Shown in pieces: positions 1 to 7,180 of a stretch of DNA of 27,373 nt (position 1 is the first letter of the stretch; the number at the start of each line of letters is the position of its first letter). Source of the stretch: M3007 sp032115775 (GTDB lineage Bacteria; Bacteroidota; Bacteroidia; Chitinophagales; Saprospiraceae); the NCBI GenBank assembly GCA_032115775.1, contig JAUMBL010000182.1, forward strand, positions 1 through 27,373, in the 5' to 3' direction. The notes under the pieces were generated by a model that was given only the letters and a program-made list of their open reading frames with translations, was not told where the DNA came from and ran no database searches. Position numbers and translations under genes: made by a program.

Positions 1-585
1 GAATTCGCAACGCGCACGGCCATCAGCCTCGGCGCCGAGGTGCGCATCTTCGACAATAATGTGTATAAACTCATGCGGCTGCAAAAACACGTGGGTCGCC
101 AGTTGCACACCTCCGTCGTCAATCCGGTTTATCTGAAAGAACAACTGATCTCGGCCGACGTGGCCATCGGAGCCGTCCACTCCGCGCACGGCCGGGCGCC
201 GATCATCGTGCCGGAAGATATCGTAGCGCAGATGAAACCCGGTTCGGTGATCCTCGACGTCAGTATTGACCAAGGCGGGTGTTTTGAGACCTCGCACCCG
301 ACCAGCCACGACAAACCGACCTTTGAAAAACACGGCGTGATCCACTACTGCGTGCCGAATATCCCGTCGCGGGTAGCTCGAACAGCCTCTTGCACCATCA
401 GCAATATCCTGACTACCCTGCTGCTGCGTGCAGAAACGGGCGGTATTTTGCCTCTAATTATCGCGCACAGCGGCCTGCGAAACGGCGTCTATACCTACAG
501 AGGCTGCCTGACCAACGAATACCTCGGCGAGCGCTTTCAAATAAAAAGCACGAACCTGGATTTGCTGATTACCTCGGATTTTTAG
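1..585 (+). CDS. ald: Alanine dehydrogenase, C-terminal 194 residues (5' end cut by window)
   Basis: The frame is open from base 1 and stops at 583-585. The product should catalyse reversible NAD-dependent oxidative deamination of L-alanine to pyruvate and ammonia in the cytoplasm. The visible part starts just after the Rossmann glycine motif: the end of the second strand reads VRIFDNN, whose Asp would bind the adenosine ribose of NAD. It is followed by the AHGRAPIIVPEDIV segment and the family signature VILDVSIDQGGCFETS, then PNIPSRVARTAS. The C-terminus (NLDLLITSDF) resembles the normal end of Bacteroidota alanine dehydrogenases, so I see no truncation on that side. The start codon and about half the protein lie outside the window. 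Transhydrogenase alpha and saccharopine dehydrogenase share the fold, but the IDQGGCFETS signature favours Ald. The next gene is convergent and the gap holds a paired hairpin. Confidence 0.93.
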   Translation, partial: EFATRTAISLGAEVRIFDNNVYKLMRLQKHVGRQLHTSVVNPVYLKEQLISADVAIGAVHSAHGRAPIIVPEDIVAQMKPGSVILDVSIDQGGCFETSHPTSHDKPTFEKHGVIHYCVPNIPSRVARTASCTISNILTTLLLRAETGGILPLIIAHSGLRNGVYTYRGCLTNEYLGERFQIKSTNLDLLITSDF

Positions 586-643
586 TTACAGGGGGGGCAT
601 CACTAGTCCGTGAACGACCCATTAAACAAAAAAATATTTTGTC

Positions 644-733
644 TGGTCGCCTGTTTTTTTGATTTTTTCTAAAAAAATCAAAAAAACAGGCGACCAAACA
701 TTATTTTATTTCGCCGCCTCCGGCGGCGAAATA
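644..733 (-). repeat. Paired-hairpin module, copy 1 (reverse orientation)
   Basis: Two adjacent perfect hairpins lie between the convergent ald and S9 peptidase genes. The long one has 25-bp arms at 644-668 and 672-696 with a 3-nt loop; the outer stem is TGGTCGCCTG, followed by T7, GA and T6. The GC-rich one has arms TATTTCGCCGCC (707-718) and GGCGGCGAAATA (722-733) around TCC. Read on the minus strand, the order matches the other two copies: GC hairpin, A/T-rich spacer containing AATA, long hairpin, then AAAATATT. It could also terminate transcription of either neighbour, but the same module occurs elsewhere in non-convergent spacers. Confidence 0.85.
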
Positions 734-749
734 CTTGTGAAACACCCTC

Positions 750-2897
750 TTACAAGTTATCTTTAAAAAAGCGCTCAATTTTCTCAAACAGATGCGCTCG
801 ATCGCGCCCGCGCACATTGTGCGCGTGATCCGGATACGCAAAATAGTCTATCGCCTTCCCTTTCCGCACACATTCGCGCACATAGCGCAGGGAGTGCTGC
901 CACAGCACCACGTCGTCAGAGGCGCCATGGATGAGCAGGAGGCGGCCGGCCAGGTTGTCAATATGATTAAACAGGCTGTTTTTGGCGTAGCCGTCCGGAT
1001 TTTCCTGGGGCGTATCCATATAGCGTTCGGTGTACATAATTTCGTACATGTGCCAGTCCATGACCGGACCGCCGGCTACGCCGCACTTGAACACGCCGCG
1101 GGCCTCCGGACGGGTGAGAAGCGACGTGGCCATAAAGCCGCCATAACTCCAGCCATACACGCCGAGCCGGGCGGTGTCAATAAATGATTGTTCCTTCAGG
1201 TGTTTCACGCCGACGAGTTGGTCTTGGATTTCAAGATCGCCCAGTCGGCGAAATACCGCGCTTTCGAAGGCATGTCCGCGGTAGGCGGAGCCCCGACCGT
1301 CCAGCGTGAACACCACGAAACCTTCCAGCGCCATGCGGTGCATCCACAATTCGCCGGCGCCCATCCAGGTATTTGCGACCAATTGCGCGTGCGGACCGCC
1401 ATAGACATACACGATGGCGGGATATTTTTTATTAGGATCGAAACTGGGCGGCAGGATCATGCGGGCGTTGAGCAGGACGCCGTCATCCGAGCGCAGTTGC
1501 AGGATATTGGTTTGGCCGGTTACGAATGAACCGAGCGGATTCGGAGCGTTGAACACGATTTTGCGGTCGTCGGGCTGTTGCACAGGCGCCAGCAGGATAC
1601 GGCGGGGCGTGATCAGGTCGGAAAAAACATCCAACATCCACTGGCCCTCGGTACTGAAGAGGGCTTGGTGCGTGCCTGTTTGGCGGGTGAGTTGCCGGGC
1701 TTTTCCGGTTCCTTTTAAGGTAGCGGTGAACAGGTGTCGGCTCATGCCCGTGGAATCGGCGCACTGGTAGAAGCAGCGGGCGCCATCGGCGCTGAAGCCG
1801 ATCCAATTGACCACCGGCGTATTACCCTCGCTGATTTGGCGGAGGAGTTTTCCGGATAAGTCGTACAGGTACAGGTGGTTGTAGCCGTCGCGTTCGCTTT
1901 GCCAGACAAACTGCGTATTGGCGCCGGGCACAAATTCAGCGGGATGCTCGGGTTCCACCCAGGTCTCGGCGGTTTCTTCAAACAGCGTTTTCACGAATGC
2001 GCCCGATTGGGCGTCATATTGGTTGAGCCAGAGGCGGTTTTGCGCGCGGTTGACGACGGCGATCAGGATGTGGCGGTCGTCGGGCGTCCAGGCGATATTC
2101 GTCAGGTACTGCTCGGCGGGTTCGCCGGTTTGGAGGAAGATTTTTTGTCCCGTTTGGGTGTCGAACACCCCCAGTGTCACTTGGTGACTGGCCGTACCGG
2201 CGAAGGGGTAGCGGATGCTGCGGGTCTGGGCGGGCATCGAGTCCAGCACATAGATGGGGTATTCCGTCACCATGCGCTCGTCCATGCGATAAAACGCGAG
2301 ATAGCGGCCGGAGGGGCTCCAGAAAGTACCTTTGAAGATACCGAATTCGTCGCGGTGGACGCTCGTGCCATACACGATACCTTTTTCTTCGCTTTTGGCG
2401 ACCAGGGCGGATTTTCCGGCCACGCAGACGCGGAGTTCGTCGCCTACGGTAAACGCGGCGTTCAACGACCGTTCATGGATATCTGTGCGTTCCGCTTCCG
2501 GCGGCAGCACATTTTTTTCCTGTAGCCGGCCGCCGAAGCGGTAGGTAAACACGGTGTTGTTGTGCTGGAACCAGATCGAATCGGCGCCGCGCCATTGGAT
2601 ATTTGGCAGGCGGGCGAGCGCCGGGATCTGGCGCTCGACCAGCGCGGCATTCAGCGAGTCGAGTAGCGGCAGCGTATCCGCCGCCAGGGACGGAGCCTGC
2701 ACGCGGATCAATTTTTTCCCATCTGCGACGTGCGCGAACTGGGTCGTTCCGGGTATCCATTGCAACTGCGACAGGTTGTCGGGCGACAGGTTCCGCCCGC
2801 GCAGGATGGCGTCGGACATAGTCAGTCTTTCCTGGGAAAATAGCAATGCGGGAATGTGCAAGAGCACAAAAAGGAGGATCCGGCAATAGTGGTGCAT
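750..2897 (-). CDS. Secreted S9 family peptidase, dipeptidyl-peptidase IV type (715 aa)
   Basis: This is a serine exopeptidase of the prolyl oligopeptidase clan, expected to release N-terminal dipeptides, typically after proline, in the periplasm or outside the cell. The N-terminus MHHYCRILLFVLLHIPALLFSQ is a signal peptide. The frame extends 19 codons further upstream, but that extension has no signal character, so I start at 2897. Residues ~25-450 form the DPPIV N-terminal beta-propeller. The C-terminal ~250 residues are the alpha/beta hydrolase, with YVYGGPHAQ (oxyanion side), the nucleophile elbow GWSYGGF with Ser584, Asp661 in GASDDVV, and His691 in PDHAHN, which make a complete triad. 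The length is typical for bacterial DPP-IV (about 700-740 aa). A TAAATTTG box on the minus strand at 2998-3005 could be its -7 element. It appears monocistronic. Exact specificity (DPP-IV versus another S9B/C dipeptidase) is inferred. Confidence 0.93.
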   Translation of the reverse strand: MHHYCRILLFVLLHIPALLFSQERLTMSDAILRGRNLSPDNLSQLQWIPGTTQFAHVADGKKLIRVQAPSLAADTLPLLDSLNAALVERQIPALARLPNIQWRGADSIWFQHNNTVFTYRFGGRLQEKNVLPPEAERTDIHERSLNAAFTVGDELRVCVAGKSALVAKSEEKGIVYGTSVHRDEFGIFKGTFWSPSGRYLAFYRMDERMVTEYPIYVLDSMPAQTRSIRYPFAGTASHQVTLGVFDTQTGQKIFLQTGEPAEQYLTNIAWTPDDRHILIAVVNRAQNRLWLNQYDAQSGAFVKTLFEETAETWVEPEHPAEFVPGANTQFVWQSERDGYNHLYLYDLSGKLLRQISEGNTPVVNWIGFSADGARCFYQCADSTGMSRHLFTATLKGTGKARQLTRQTGTHQALFSTEGQWMLDVFSDLITPRRILLAPVQQPDDRKIVFNAPNPLGSFVTGQTNILQLRSDDGVLLNARMILPPSFDPNKKYPAIVYVYGGPHAQLVANTWMGAGELWMHRMALEGFVVFTLDGRGSAYRGHAFESAVFRRLGDLEIQDQLVGVKHLKEQSFIDTARLGVYGWSYGGFMATSLLTRPEARGVFKCGVAGGPVMDWHMYEIMYTERYMDTPQENPDGYAKNSLFNHIDNLAGRLLLIHGASDDVVLWQHSLRYVRECVRKGKAIDYFAYPDHAHNVRGRDRAHLFEKIERFFKDNL

Positions 2898-2997
2898 AAA
2901 AACAGGAATGAATTTAGTGGTATCCTCGACCAACGAAGCGAACTTGGCGAGCAATCGTTTTTCGAATACGCGCTAACAAACCATGGTCGGCGCCGGG

Positions 2998-3005
2998 CAA
3001 ATTTA
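2998..3005 (-). promoter_or_regulatory. Possible -7 box for the S9 peptidase gene
   Basis: On the minus strand the bases read TAAATTTG, matching the Bacteroidota -7 consensus TAnnTTTG. Transcription from it would begin near 2991 and leave a leader of about 90 nt before the chosen ATG. I see no clear TTG at the usual -33 spacing, so support is only moderate. Confidence 0.35.
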
Positions 3006-3047
3006 ACGGGAAGCAGTTATAATCAGAATATCTATTTTCACGGCTGC

Positions 3048-3083
3048 AAAAAAAATGAGGCAGTGCCACCACAGCACTACCTC
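3048..3083 (-). terminator. Intrinsic terminator (minus strand)
   Basis: Arms at 3057-3066 and 3074-3083 pair over 10 bp (one G-U pair in the RNA), with an extra A-U pair outside and a 7-nt loop. Eight A on the + strand at 3048-3055 give the U tract on the minus-strand transcript. It is directional for the minus strand. Confidence 0.75.
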
Positions 3084-3129
3084 AGCCCTAACCAAATAAA
3101 ACCAAATTATTTCAGACGTAATTTCTTTC
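3048..3129 (-). ncRNA. Candidate small RNA of about 80 nt, own promoter and terminator
   Basis: On the minus strand a complete Bacteroidota promoter (TTG, 21-bp spacer, TACCTTTG) predicts a start near 3129. About 45 nt further on is a strong intrinsic terminator: stem GAGGTAGTGC / GCACTGCCTC with one G-U pair, then a run of eight U. The transcript between them has no convincing reading frame. I do not recognise it as SRP RNA, 6S RNA, tmRNA or another named family. It ends about 150 bp upstream of the S9 peptidase start on the same strand, so it could instead be an attenuated leader of that gene. Confidence 0.5.
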
Positions 3130-3135
3130 GCTTCA

Positions 3136-3167
3136 CAAAGGTAATACGCTTTGTGTAATAAATACAA
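3136..3167 (-). promoter_or_regulatory. Bacteroidota-type promoter, -33 TTG / -7 TACCTTTG
   Basis: On the minus strand TACCTTTG occupies 3143-3136 and TTG occupies 3167-3165, with 21 bp between them. This agrees with the known -33/-7 architecture of the Bacteroidota primary sigma factor. It is the most complete promoter I found in the window and points at the small RNA candidate. Confidence 0.65.
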
Positions 3168-3347
3168 GAACAAGATCACTTTTTTTTAAATTTTTTTTAA
3201 TCCCGCGCCCGTTTGGTTTTGTCGCCGCTTTTATTTAAAAAATACCGCATTTTTAGGGTTTACCCTATTTAAAATGCGCTATTCTGATTCAAAATTTTTA
3301 ATAATTTTACTTTTTATTTTGAAACATAATTTTATTTTTATCCAGAA
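3168..3347. other. AT-rich spacer with a nested inverted repeat upstream of the M28 gene
   Basis: Together with the preceding features this fills the 450-bp gap between the divergent S9 and M28 genes. It contains long A and T runs. An inverted repeat has TAGGGT (3254-3259) and ACCCTA (3262-3267), nested inside GCATTTT (3247-3253) and AAAATGC (3271-3277), with a 3-nt bulge. The repeat lies about 70 bp before the M28 start and could be an operator or leader hairpin. I could not place a clear -7 box for the M28 gene. Confidence 0.45.
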
Positions 3348-4748
3348 ATGAAAAATTTATTGAAAAAAAATCCGCTATTTCAGCGTTTAGCAGCCCTTGT
3401 TATTGTTTTTTATACACTATCTATTCCCGTCTGGAGTCAAGCGCCGGCGGGCGAAGCGGCGGCGGTAAAAAGTTTTTACGATCAGGCCTTGCGCGACAGC
3501 CGTTGCTATGCCTGGCTGGAGCATTTGTGTTATCAGGTAGGCCACCGCTTAAGCGGGAGCGCAGGCGCTGCGCGGGCGGTGTCGTACACCAAATCCATGT
3601 TAGACACCCTGGGACTGGATTCCGTCTGGCTGCAGCCGGTGATGGTGCCGCGCTGGGAGCGCGGCGCCGCAGAGCGGGTAGAGGTCAAGGCGCATAAACT
3701 GAAATTGGACGCGTTGGCGCTGGGCGGTTCGGTCGGCGGGGACGTAAGCGCCGAGGTGGTGGAAGTGCTGTCCTGGGAGCAGTTGGAAAGCCTGGGCGAG
3801 CGCGGTCTGCGCGGCAAGATCGTGTTTTATAACCGCCCGATGGATCCCACCCGCATCCGTACATTCGAAGCCTACGGCGGCGCCGTGGATCAGCGGGTGT
3901 ACGGGGCGTCCCGTGCGGCGAAATACGGCGCGGTGGGCGTACTGGTGCGTTCTGTGGGGCTGCGCGCCGACGATTATCCGCATACCGGCACGCTGCGGTA
4001 CGATTCGACCTACACGCTCATTCCGGCTGCGGCCATCAGTACGAACAGCGCCGACCGCCTGAGCCAACTGCTGAAAAAGGAGAAAAAAGTGGCCGTCTCC
4101 ATGCAGCTGCATTGCGCCAGTTACCCGGACGTACTGTCGTACAACGTCATCGGTGAAATTCGGGGATCTGAAAAACCAAACGATATTATATTAGTAGGCG
4201 GGCACCTCGACAGCTGGGACGTTGGTCACGGCGCGCACGACGATGGCGCAGGCTGTGTGCAGAGCATGGAAGTGCTGCGGATGCTCCGTCAAATGAACTA
4301 CCGCCCGCGCCATACCATCCGCTGCGTGCTGTTTATGAATGAAGAAAACGGACTGCGCGGCGGCCAGGAATACGCCGACCAGGCAAATCAAAAAGGCGAG
4401 TTTCACCTGCTGGCCATCGAAAGCGACGCGGGCGGATTCACGCCCCGGGGCTTCGGCTTCGACGGCGACCCCGCCGTAGCCGACAAATTTTTCGCCAGCG
4501 TGGAAGCCCACCGCGAACTCTTCGAGCCCTACGGCCTGACGCTCACCAAAGGCGGCGGCGGCGCCGATATCAGCCCGCTCAAAAGCCAAAAAGGCCTGCT
4601 CAGTGGGTATATTCCCGATTCGCAACGCTATTTCGACTACCACCACACGGCGGCCGATACATTTGACACCGTGAATCGCCGCGAACTCGAACTCGGGGCG
4701 GCCAGCATGGCGGTTTTGGTCTATTTGGCTGATAAATTCGGGCTTTGA
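3348..4748 (+). CDS. Secreted M28 family zinc metallopeptidase, carboxypeptidase Q-like (466 aa)
   Basis: This is a co-catalytic di-zinc exopeptidase acting outside the cytoplasm on oligopeptides. Residues 1-30 are a signal peptide (a Lys-rich n-region, then LAALVIVFYTLSIPVWSQ). Residues ~130-250 look like a PA-type insert (VLSWEQLESLGERGLRGKIVFYNRP and following). The catalytic M28 domain follows with all metal-site motifs: GGHLDSWD (His286, Asp288), GAHDDGAGC (Asp298/Asp299), FMNEENGLRGG (Glu332/Glu333), ESDAGG (Asp360) and YHHTAADTFD (His432/His433). The length of about 466 aa matches the plasma glutamate carboxypeptidase/carboxypeptidase Q group better than short aminopeptidases. ATG at 3348 is preceded by AT-rich sequence with no Shine-Dalgarno, normal for this phylum. 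The gene stands alone. Whether it acts as a dipeptidase or an aminopeptidase cannot be told from sequence. Confidence 0.92.
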   Translation: MKNLLKKNPLFQRLAALVIVFYTLSIPVWSQAPAGEAAAVKSFYDQALRDSRCYAWLEHLCYQVGHRLSGSAGAARAVSYTKSMLDTLGLDSVWLQPVMVPRWERGAAERVEVKAHKLKLDALALGGSVGGDVSAEVVEVLSWEQLESLGERGLRGKIVFYNRPMDPTRIRTFEAYGGAVDQRVYGASRAAKYGAVGVLVRSVGLRADDYPHTGTLRYDSTYTLIPAAAISTNSADRLSQLLKKEKKVAVSMQLHCASYPDVLSYNVIGEIRGSEKPNDIILVGGHLDSWDVGHGAHDDGAGCVQSMEVLRMLRQMNYRPRHTIRCVLFMNEENGLRGGQEYADQANQKGEFHLLAIESDAGGFTPRGFGFDGDPAVADKFFASVEAHRELFEPYGLTLTKGGGGADISPLKSQKGLLSGYIPDSQRYFDYHHTAADTFDTVNRRELELGAASMAVLVYLADKFGL

Positions 4749-4753
4749 AAAAA

Positions 4754-4905
4754 GGAACTACGTAGCCGGCTCGCCGTCCGACACCTCAAAGTCCCATTTT
4801 CCGCCATCCTGCGCGATTTTTTTTGACCGCCGCGCTGCTACGACCTGTAAAAAAACCGCTTCGTCTGGCAAAAAATGGATCGTTTTTTGGCGCAGACGCA
4901 AGCGG
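4754..4905 (+). mobile_element. Foldback MITE, copy 3 (degenerate, right end lost)
   Basis: Starting 6 bp after the M28 stop codon, the sequence follows MITE copy 1 in the same orientation. The left end GAACTACGTAGCCGGC corresponds to the terminal repeat GTAACTACTTAGCCGG, and the blocks GTCCCATTTTCCGCCAT, GCTTCGTCTGGCAAAAAATG and CAGACGC are shared. Many substitutions separate it from the other copies. The central hairpin is eroded, the right terminal repeat is unrecognisable and no target duplication is visible. It is an older remnant that may now act as the 3' UTR of the M28 gene. Confidence 0.75.
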
Positions 4906-4919
4906 AAAAAAAATATTTC

Positions 4920-4949
4920 TTTGTTTAAAAAAAATATTTTTTAAACAAA
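4920..4949. repeat. AT-rich inverted repeat
   Basis: Arms TTTGTTTAAAAAA (4920-4932) and TTTTTTAAACAAA (4937-4949) are perfect over 13 bp around AATA. It may serve as a terminator or processing hairpin downstream of the M28 gene. Its base composition makes chance formation more likely than for GC-containing arms. Confidence 0.5.
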
Positions 4950-4997
4950 ATCCGTTTTTATTTTTATCCTAAATAAAATACAATCAATGTTTTAATA

Positions 4998-5029
4998 AAA
5001 TAAAATACCGTTTTAATGGTATTTTATTT
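4998..5029. repeat. AT-rich inverted repeat, 12-bp arms
   Basis: AAATAAAATACC (4998-5009) and GGTATTTTATTT (5018-5029) are perfect reverse complements around an 8-nt loop. It lies just upstream of the purine-rich region and terminator at 5083-5214 and could mark regulation or the end of an upstream transcript. Confidence 0.5.
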
Positions 5030-5082
5030 CAACAAAAGGCGTTTATTGTACTTTCCACTTGAGCCGGGTCGCCGCACTTTTG

Positions 5083-5214
5083 TATTGTCAAACGAAGGAA
5101 GGCAAGCGACGGCGAGCGAAGACGGGCAGTTTGACCAACAGATTTGGAGACTTTTCATGAGATTATATACGGGAAACGGCCGCGCAGCAAACGAGCTGCG
5201 CGGCTTTTCTTATT
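5083..5214 (+). ncRNA. Possible structured small RNA ending in a terminator
   Basis: In a 479-bp spacer with no protein gene, a strong + strand terminator (5179-5214) is preceded by a purine-rich segment. That segment is enclosed by complementary arms GTCAAAC (5087-5093) and GTTTGAC (5129-5135). Nothing obvious needs terminating here: the M28 stop is 430 bp away and the next gene runs the other way. A CACTTTTG sequence at 5075-5082 is one base from the -7 consensus, but I see no well-spaced -33. I do not recognise a known RNA family. The alternative is a very long 3' UTR of the M28 mRNA. Confidence 0.3.
5179..5214 (+). terminator. Strong intrinsic terminator (+ strand)
   Basis: GCCGCGCAGC (5179-5188) and GCTGCGCGGC (5195-5204) form a perfect 10-bp GC stem with loop AAACGA, followed by TTTTCTTATT. 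The T tract on the + strand side makes it directional. It stops rightward transcription before the end of the minus-strand PhoD gene. Confidence 0.85.
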
Positions 5215-5227
5215 GTAGCGCATTGCG

Positions 5228-6538
5228 TTACCCTTTTATCGTATAGTTCCAGAGGACGGCGCCCTGCGTATCGTGCACCGAGATATCCATCTGCCGTTCT
5301 TTTCTGGGGCCGCTAAATCGGAGGAGGGTAAAATTGTGTTGTGTGATCGCCGAGCCGGGCACGCGGAGCGTATTGGGCGAATCGGCGCCTTTGGTATTCA
5401 CGCCGGCGGTGAGCGAGGAGCTGGTCATATCATAGACCATATTGCCGGCATTGTTTTTCAGCGCGGAGAGTTCGGAAAAATGGCGATCGCCGGACACGAA
5501 GACCACCCCTTTGATATTTTCCCGTTCGATGAAGGCGAGGATGCTGTCGCGCTCGGCGGCGAAGAGATTGATGTACGTTTCGTATTCCGCGGCGGTGGAG
5601 AGAAACTGTCCGCCGATCGCCACAATTTTGAACGGCGCGCGACTGCCGGCCAGGGCGGCTTTGAACCACTCAAGTTGGGATTGGCCCAAGAGGGTGCGCG
5701 GGCAGCTTTTGCAGTCGTTGGGTGCGCGGAAATAGCGGTCGTCGAGCAGGAAAAAGTCCACATCGGCGTATTGCATAAAGCCGGTGACGCCTTTTTGTCC
5801 GTTCACGCCGTACACCGGATTGTCCCAGAAAGCGCGGAAAATATCCCAGGCCATATCTTTATGCACCCAGCTGCCGTCGCTGTCATTAGGCCCGAAGTCG
5901 TGATCGTCCCAGATCGCGATATTGCTGGAGGCCGCCAGGAGGGGCTGCAATTCGGGCAGCGAGCGGGTGTGTGTGTAGCGGTGGAGCATCCCGCTGCGGG
6001 TGTACCAGTCGGGCTCGCGCAGGTAAGTATTATCGCCCAGCCACAGCATGACGTCGGGTTGTTGGGCGGCCAGGCTGCCGAGAATTTGGTAATCGCTGCC
6101 GTAGGACCTGCCCGGCCGGTCGTAGGCCGGTTCGTTGACGTACATGCAGCTGCCGATTGCGAGCGTGAAGGCGGGCGGATCGGTGCGCCACTGCCAGAGT
6201 TGCTGCGTTTTAAAGGTGGTGGGATAGGGTCGGGGCGTTTCCTGGCCGTTGATGCGGAGGCGATATTCGTATCGGCGGCCCGGTTCTACCTGGTCGGCGA
6301 TACAGTGCGCAGTGAATCCGGCGGCAGCCTGCGTTTGCACGGCGGCGGTTCGAAATTTTTGGTTGGGATTTTCGATATCCCAGTACTCGAAGTCCACCGA
6401 AGCGGGGGCGTTTGTTTGCGCCCACAGGCGCGCCTCCTTCATGTCCACGTAGCCCACCATTGGGCCGGATTGCAGTAAGGTGGACTGGGCTTGGAGCGAA
6501 TATCCGAACAGTAGCAAGATAGAGAGTCTGAATAGCAT
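5228..6538 (-). CDS. PhoD-like metallophosphatase, secreted (436 aa)
   Basis: This is an alkaline phosphatase D-type phosphomonoesterase or phosphodiesterase, acting outside the cytoplasm with a metal centre (Fe/Ca in characterised PhoD). Residues 1-18 (MLFRLSILLLFGYSLQAQ) are a signal peptide. Residues ~25-115 form the N-terminal Ig-like PhoD domain (YEYRLRINGQ). The phosphoesterase domain follows with AIGSCMY (~129), MLWLGDNTYL (metal-binding Asp ~169), AIWDDHDFGPNDSDG and VVFVSGDRHFSEL, the normal order of family motifs. I use ATG at 6538; a GTG two codons upstream is possible. TACCTTCG on the minus strand at 6552-6559 resembles a -7 box and would leave a leader of only about 8 nt. The gene is single, and a paired hairpin lies upstream. 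The physiological substrate is unknown. Confidence 0.9.
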   Translation of the reverse strand: MLFRLSILLLFGYSLQAQSTLLQSGPMVGYVDMKEARLWAQTNAPASVDFEYWDIENPNQKFRTAAVQTQAAAGFTAHCIADQVEPGRRYEYRLRINGQETPRPYPTTFKTQQLWQWRTDPPAFTLAIGSCMYVNEPAYDRPGRSYGSDYQILGSLAAQQPDVMLWLGDNTYLREPDWYTRSGMLHRYTHTRSLPELQPLLAASSNIAIWDDHDFGPNDSDGSWVHKDMAWDIFRAFWDNPVYGVNGQKGVTGFMQYADVDFFLLDDRYFRAPNDCKSCPRTLLGQSQLEWFKAALAGSRAPFKIVAIGGQFLSTAAEYETYINLFAAERDSILAFIERENIKGVVFVSGDRHFSELSALKNNAGNMVYDMTSSSLTAGVNTKGADSPNTLRVPGSAITQHNFTLLRFSGPRKERQMDISVHDTQGAVLWNYTIKG

Positions 6539-6551
6539 AGGCACTTTTTTG

Positions 6552-6559
6552 CGAAGGTA
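6552..6559 (-). promoter_or_regulatory. Probable -7 box of the PhoD-like gene
   Basis: The minus strand reads TACCTTCG, one mismatch from TAnnTTTG, ending 13 bp before the ATG. The predicted leader is very short. No clear -33 TTG is seen. Confidence 0.4.
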
Positions 6560-6597
6560 CGGGGTTCCGGGCGGCTGTATGTTTAAATTTTGGTGAC

Positions 6598-6687
6598 TAT
6601 TTCGCCGCCTCCGGCGGCGAAATAGAATAGTAAACAGTTGTCTTTTTTGATTTTTTCCAGGAAAAAATCAAAAAAGACAACTGTTTA
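6598..6687 (+). repeat. Paired-hairpin module, copy 2
   Basis: The GC hairpin TATTTCGCCGCC (6598-6609) / GGCGGCGAAATA (6613-6624) with loop TCC is identical to copy 1. It is followed by GAATAG and a long palindrome with perfect 28-bp arms (6631-6658 and 6660-6687) around a single A. The outer stem is TAAACAGTTGTC, followed by T6, GA, T6 and CC. After it comes AAATATTATTTTAT, shared with copy 3. It lies between two minus-strand genes (upstream of PhoD, downstream of DUF2752), so a simple convergent terminator role does not fit all copies. Confidence 0.88.
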
Positions 6688-6736
6688 AAATATTATTTTA
6701 TTCGAAAAGAGTTAAAGGGCTTTTTGCAAAACCCCG

Positions 6737-7180
6737 CTACCGCCAGATAGATTCCCGCAGGATATCTTCCAAGCTGTTCGTCGAAATAAACAAGACCAAG
6801 CGCGTAAAATGATACGCCGCCAAAACCGCCGCCAGCGCGTACGCAAGACGCTTATTGAACAGGATTTTATTAAAATATTCCTTTTTCGTGGCGATTTCCA
6901 CCATCAACACTAAGATGGCAACCGCACAAGCCAGTACCGTAAGCGGCCCGAATACATGATAGGAAAGGCTTTTGACAAGATCGCCTTTGTACAGGAAAAT
7001 CAGCGATTTGGTAATACCGCAGCCCGGACAGGGAAACCCGGTCGCCATTTTAAATGGACAGAGCGACTGCGCATGCTCAATCTGATCCTGCTCATCCCCG
7101 AGCAGGATAAAATATGGAATTGCCAGCATCGACAGCGCGCCGGCAATTCCATACAGTTTACGCGTCGGCAGACTGCTCAT
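6737..7180 (-). CDS. DUF2752 domain membrane protein (147 aa)
   Basis: This is a small inner-membrane protein of unknown function. The family signature is visible: CPFKMATGFPCPGCGITKSLIFL, a Cys-rich PCPGCG segment followed by a Thr-Lys-Ser helix. Hydrophobic segments lie at ~12-27, ~75-97 and ~112-133, consistent with three membrane passes; the Cys motif lies between the first two. The ATG at 7180 lies inside the end of the DUF4234 gene, with a 23-bp overlap in another frame, so the two are co-transcribed and probably translationally coupled. DUF2752 proteins commonly sit beside small DUF4234/CCC-motif membrane proteins in Bacteroidota; no function is established. Confidence 0.85.
   Translation of the reverse strand: MSSLPTRKLYGIAGALSMLAIPYFILLGDEQDQIEHAQSLCPFKMATGFPCPGCGITKSLIFLYKGDLVKSLSYHVFGPLTVLACAVAILVLMVEIATKKEYFNKILFNKRLAYALAAVLAAYHFTRLVLFISTNSLEDILRESIWR

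Noticed and set aside
1..6. EcoRI site GAATTC at the first base suggesting a cloning junction
   Set aside because: The bases encode Glu-Phe in frame at a position that fits the alanine dehydrogenase sequence, so the site is native; nothing indicates vector.
644..696. Ordinary bidirectional terminator between ald and the S9 peptidase
   Set aside because: Plausible at this site alone, but the same two-hairpin module with the same order recurs in tandem and divergent spacers, so it is better described as a repeat family.
5016..5246. 76-residue open frame in the M28-PhoD spacer
   Set aside because: It runs through a perfect intrinsic terminator and has no family resemblance, no start signal and no conserved features.
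5273..6478. 401-codon + strand open frame opposite the PhoD-like gene
   Set aside because: Antisense shadow: low-complexity composition rich in Gly, Ala, Val and His, with no recognisable domain, while the minus strand carries all PhoD motifs.
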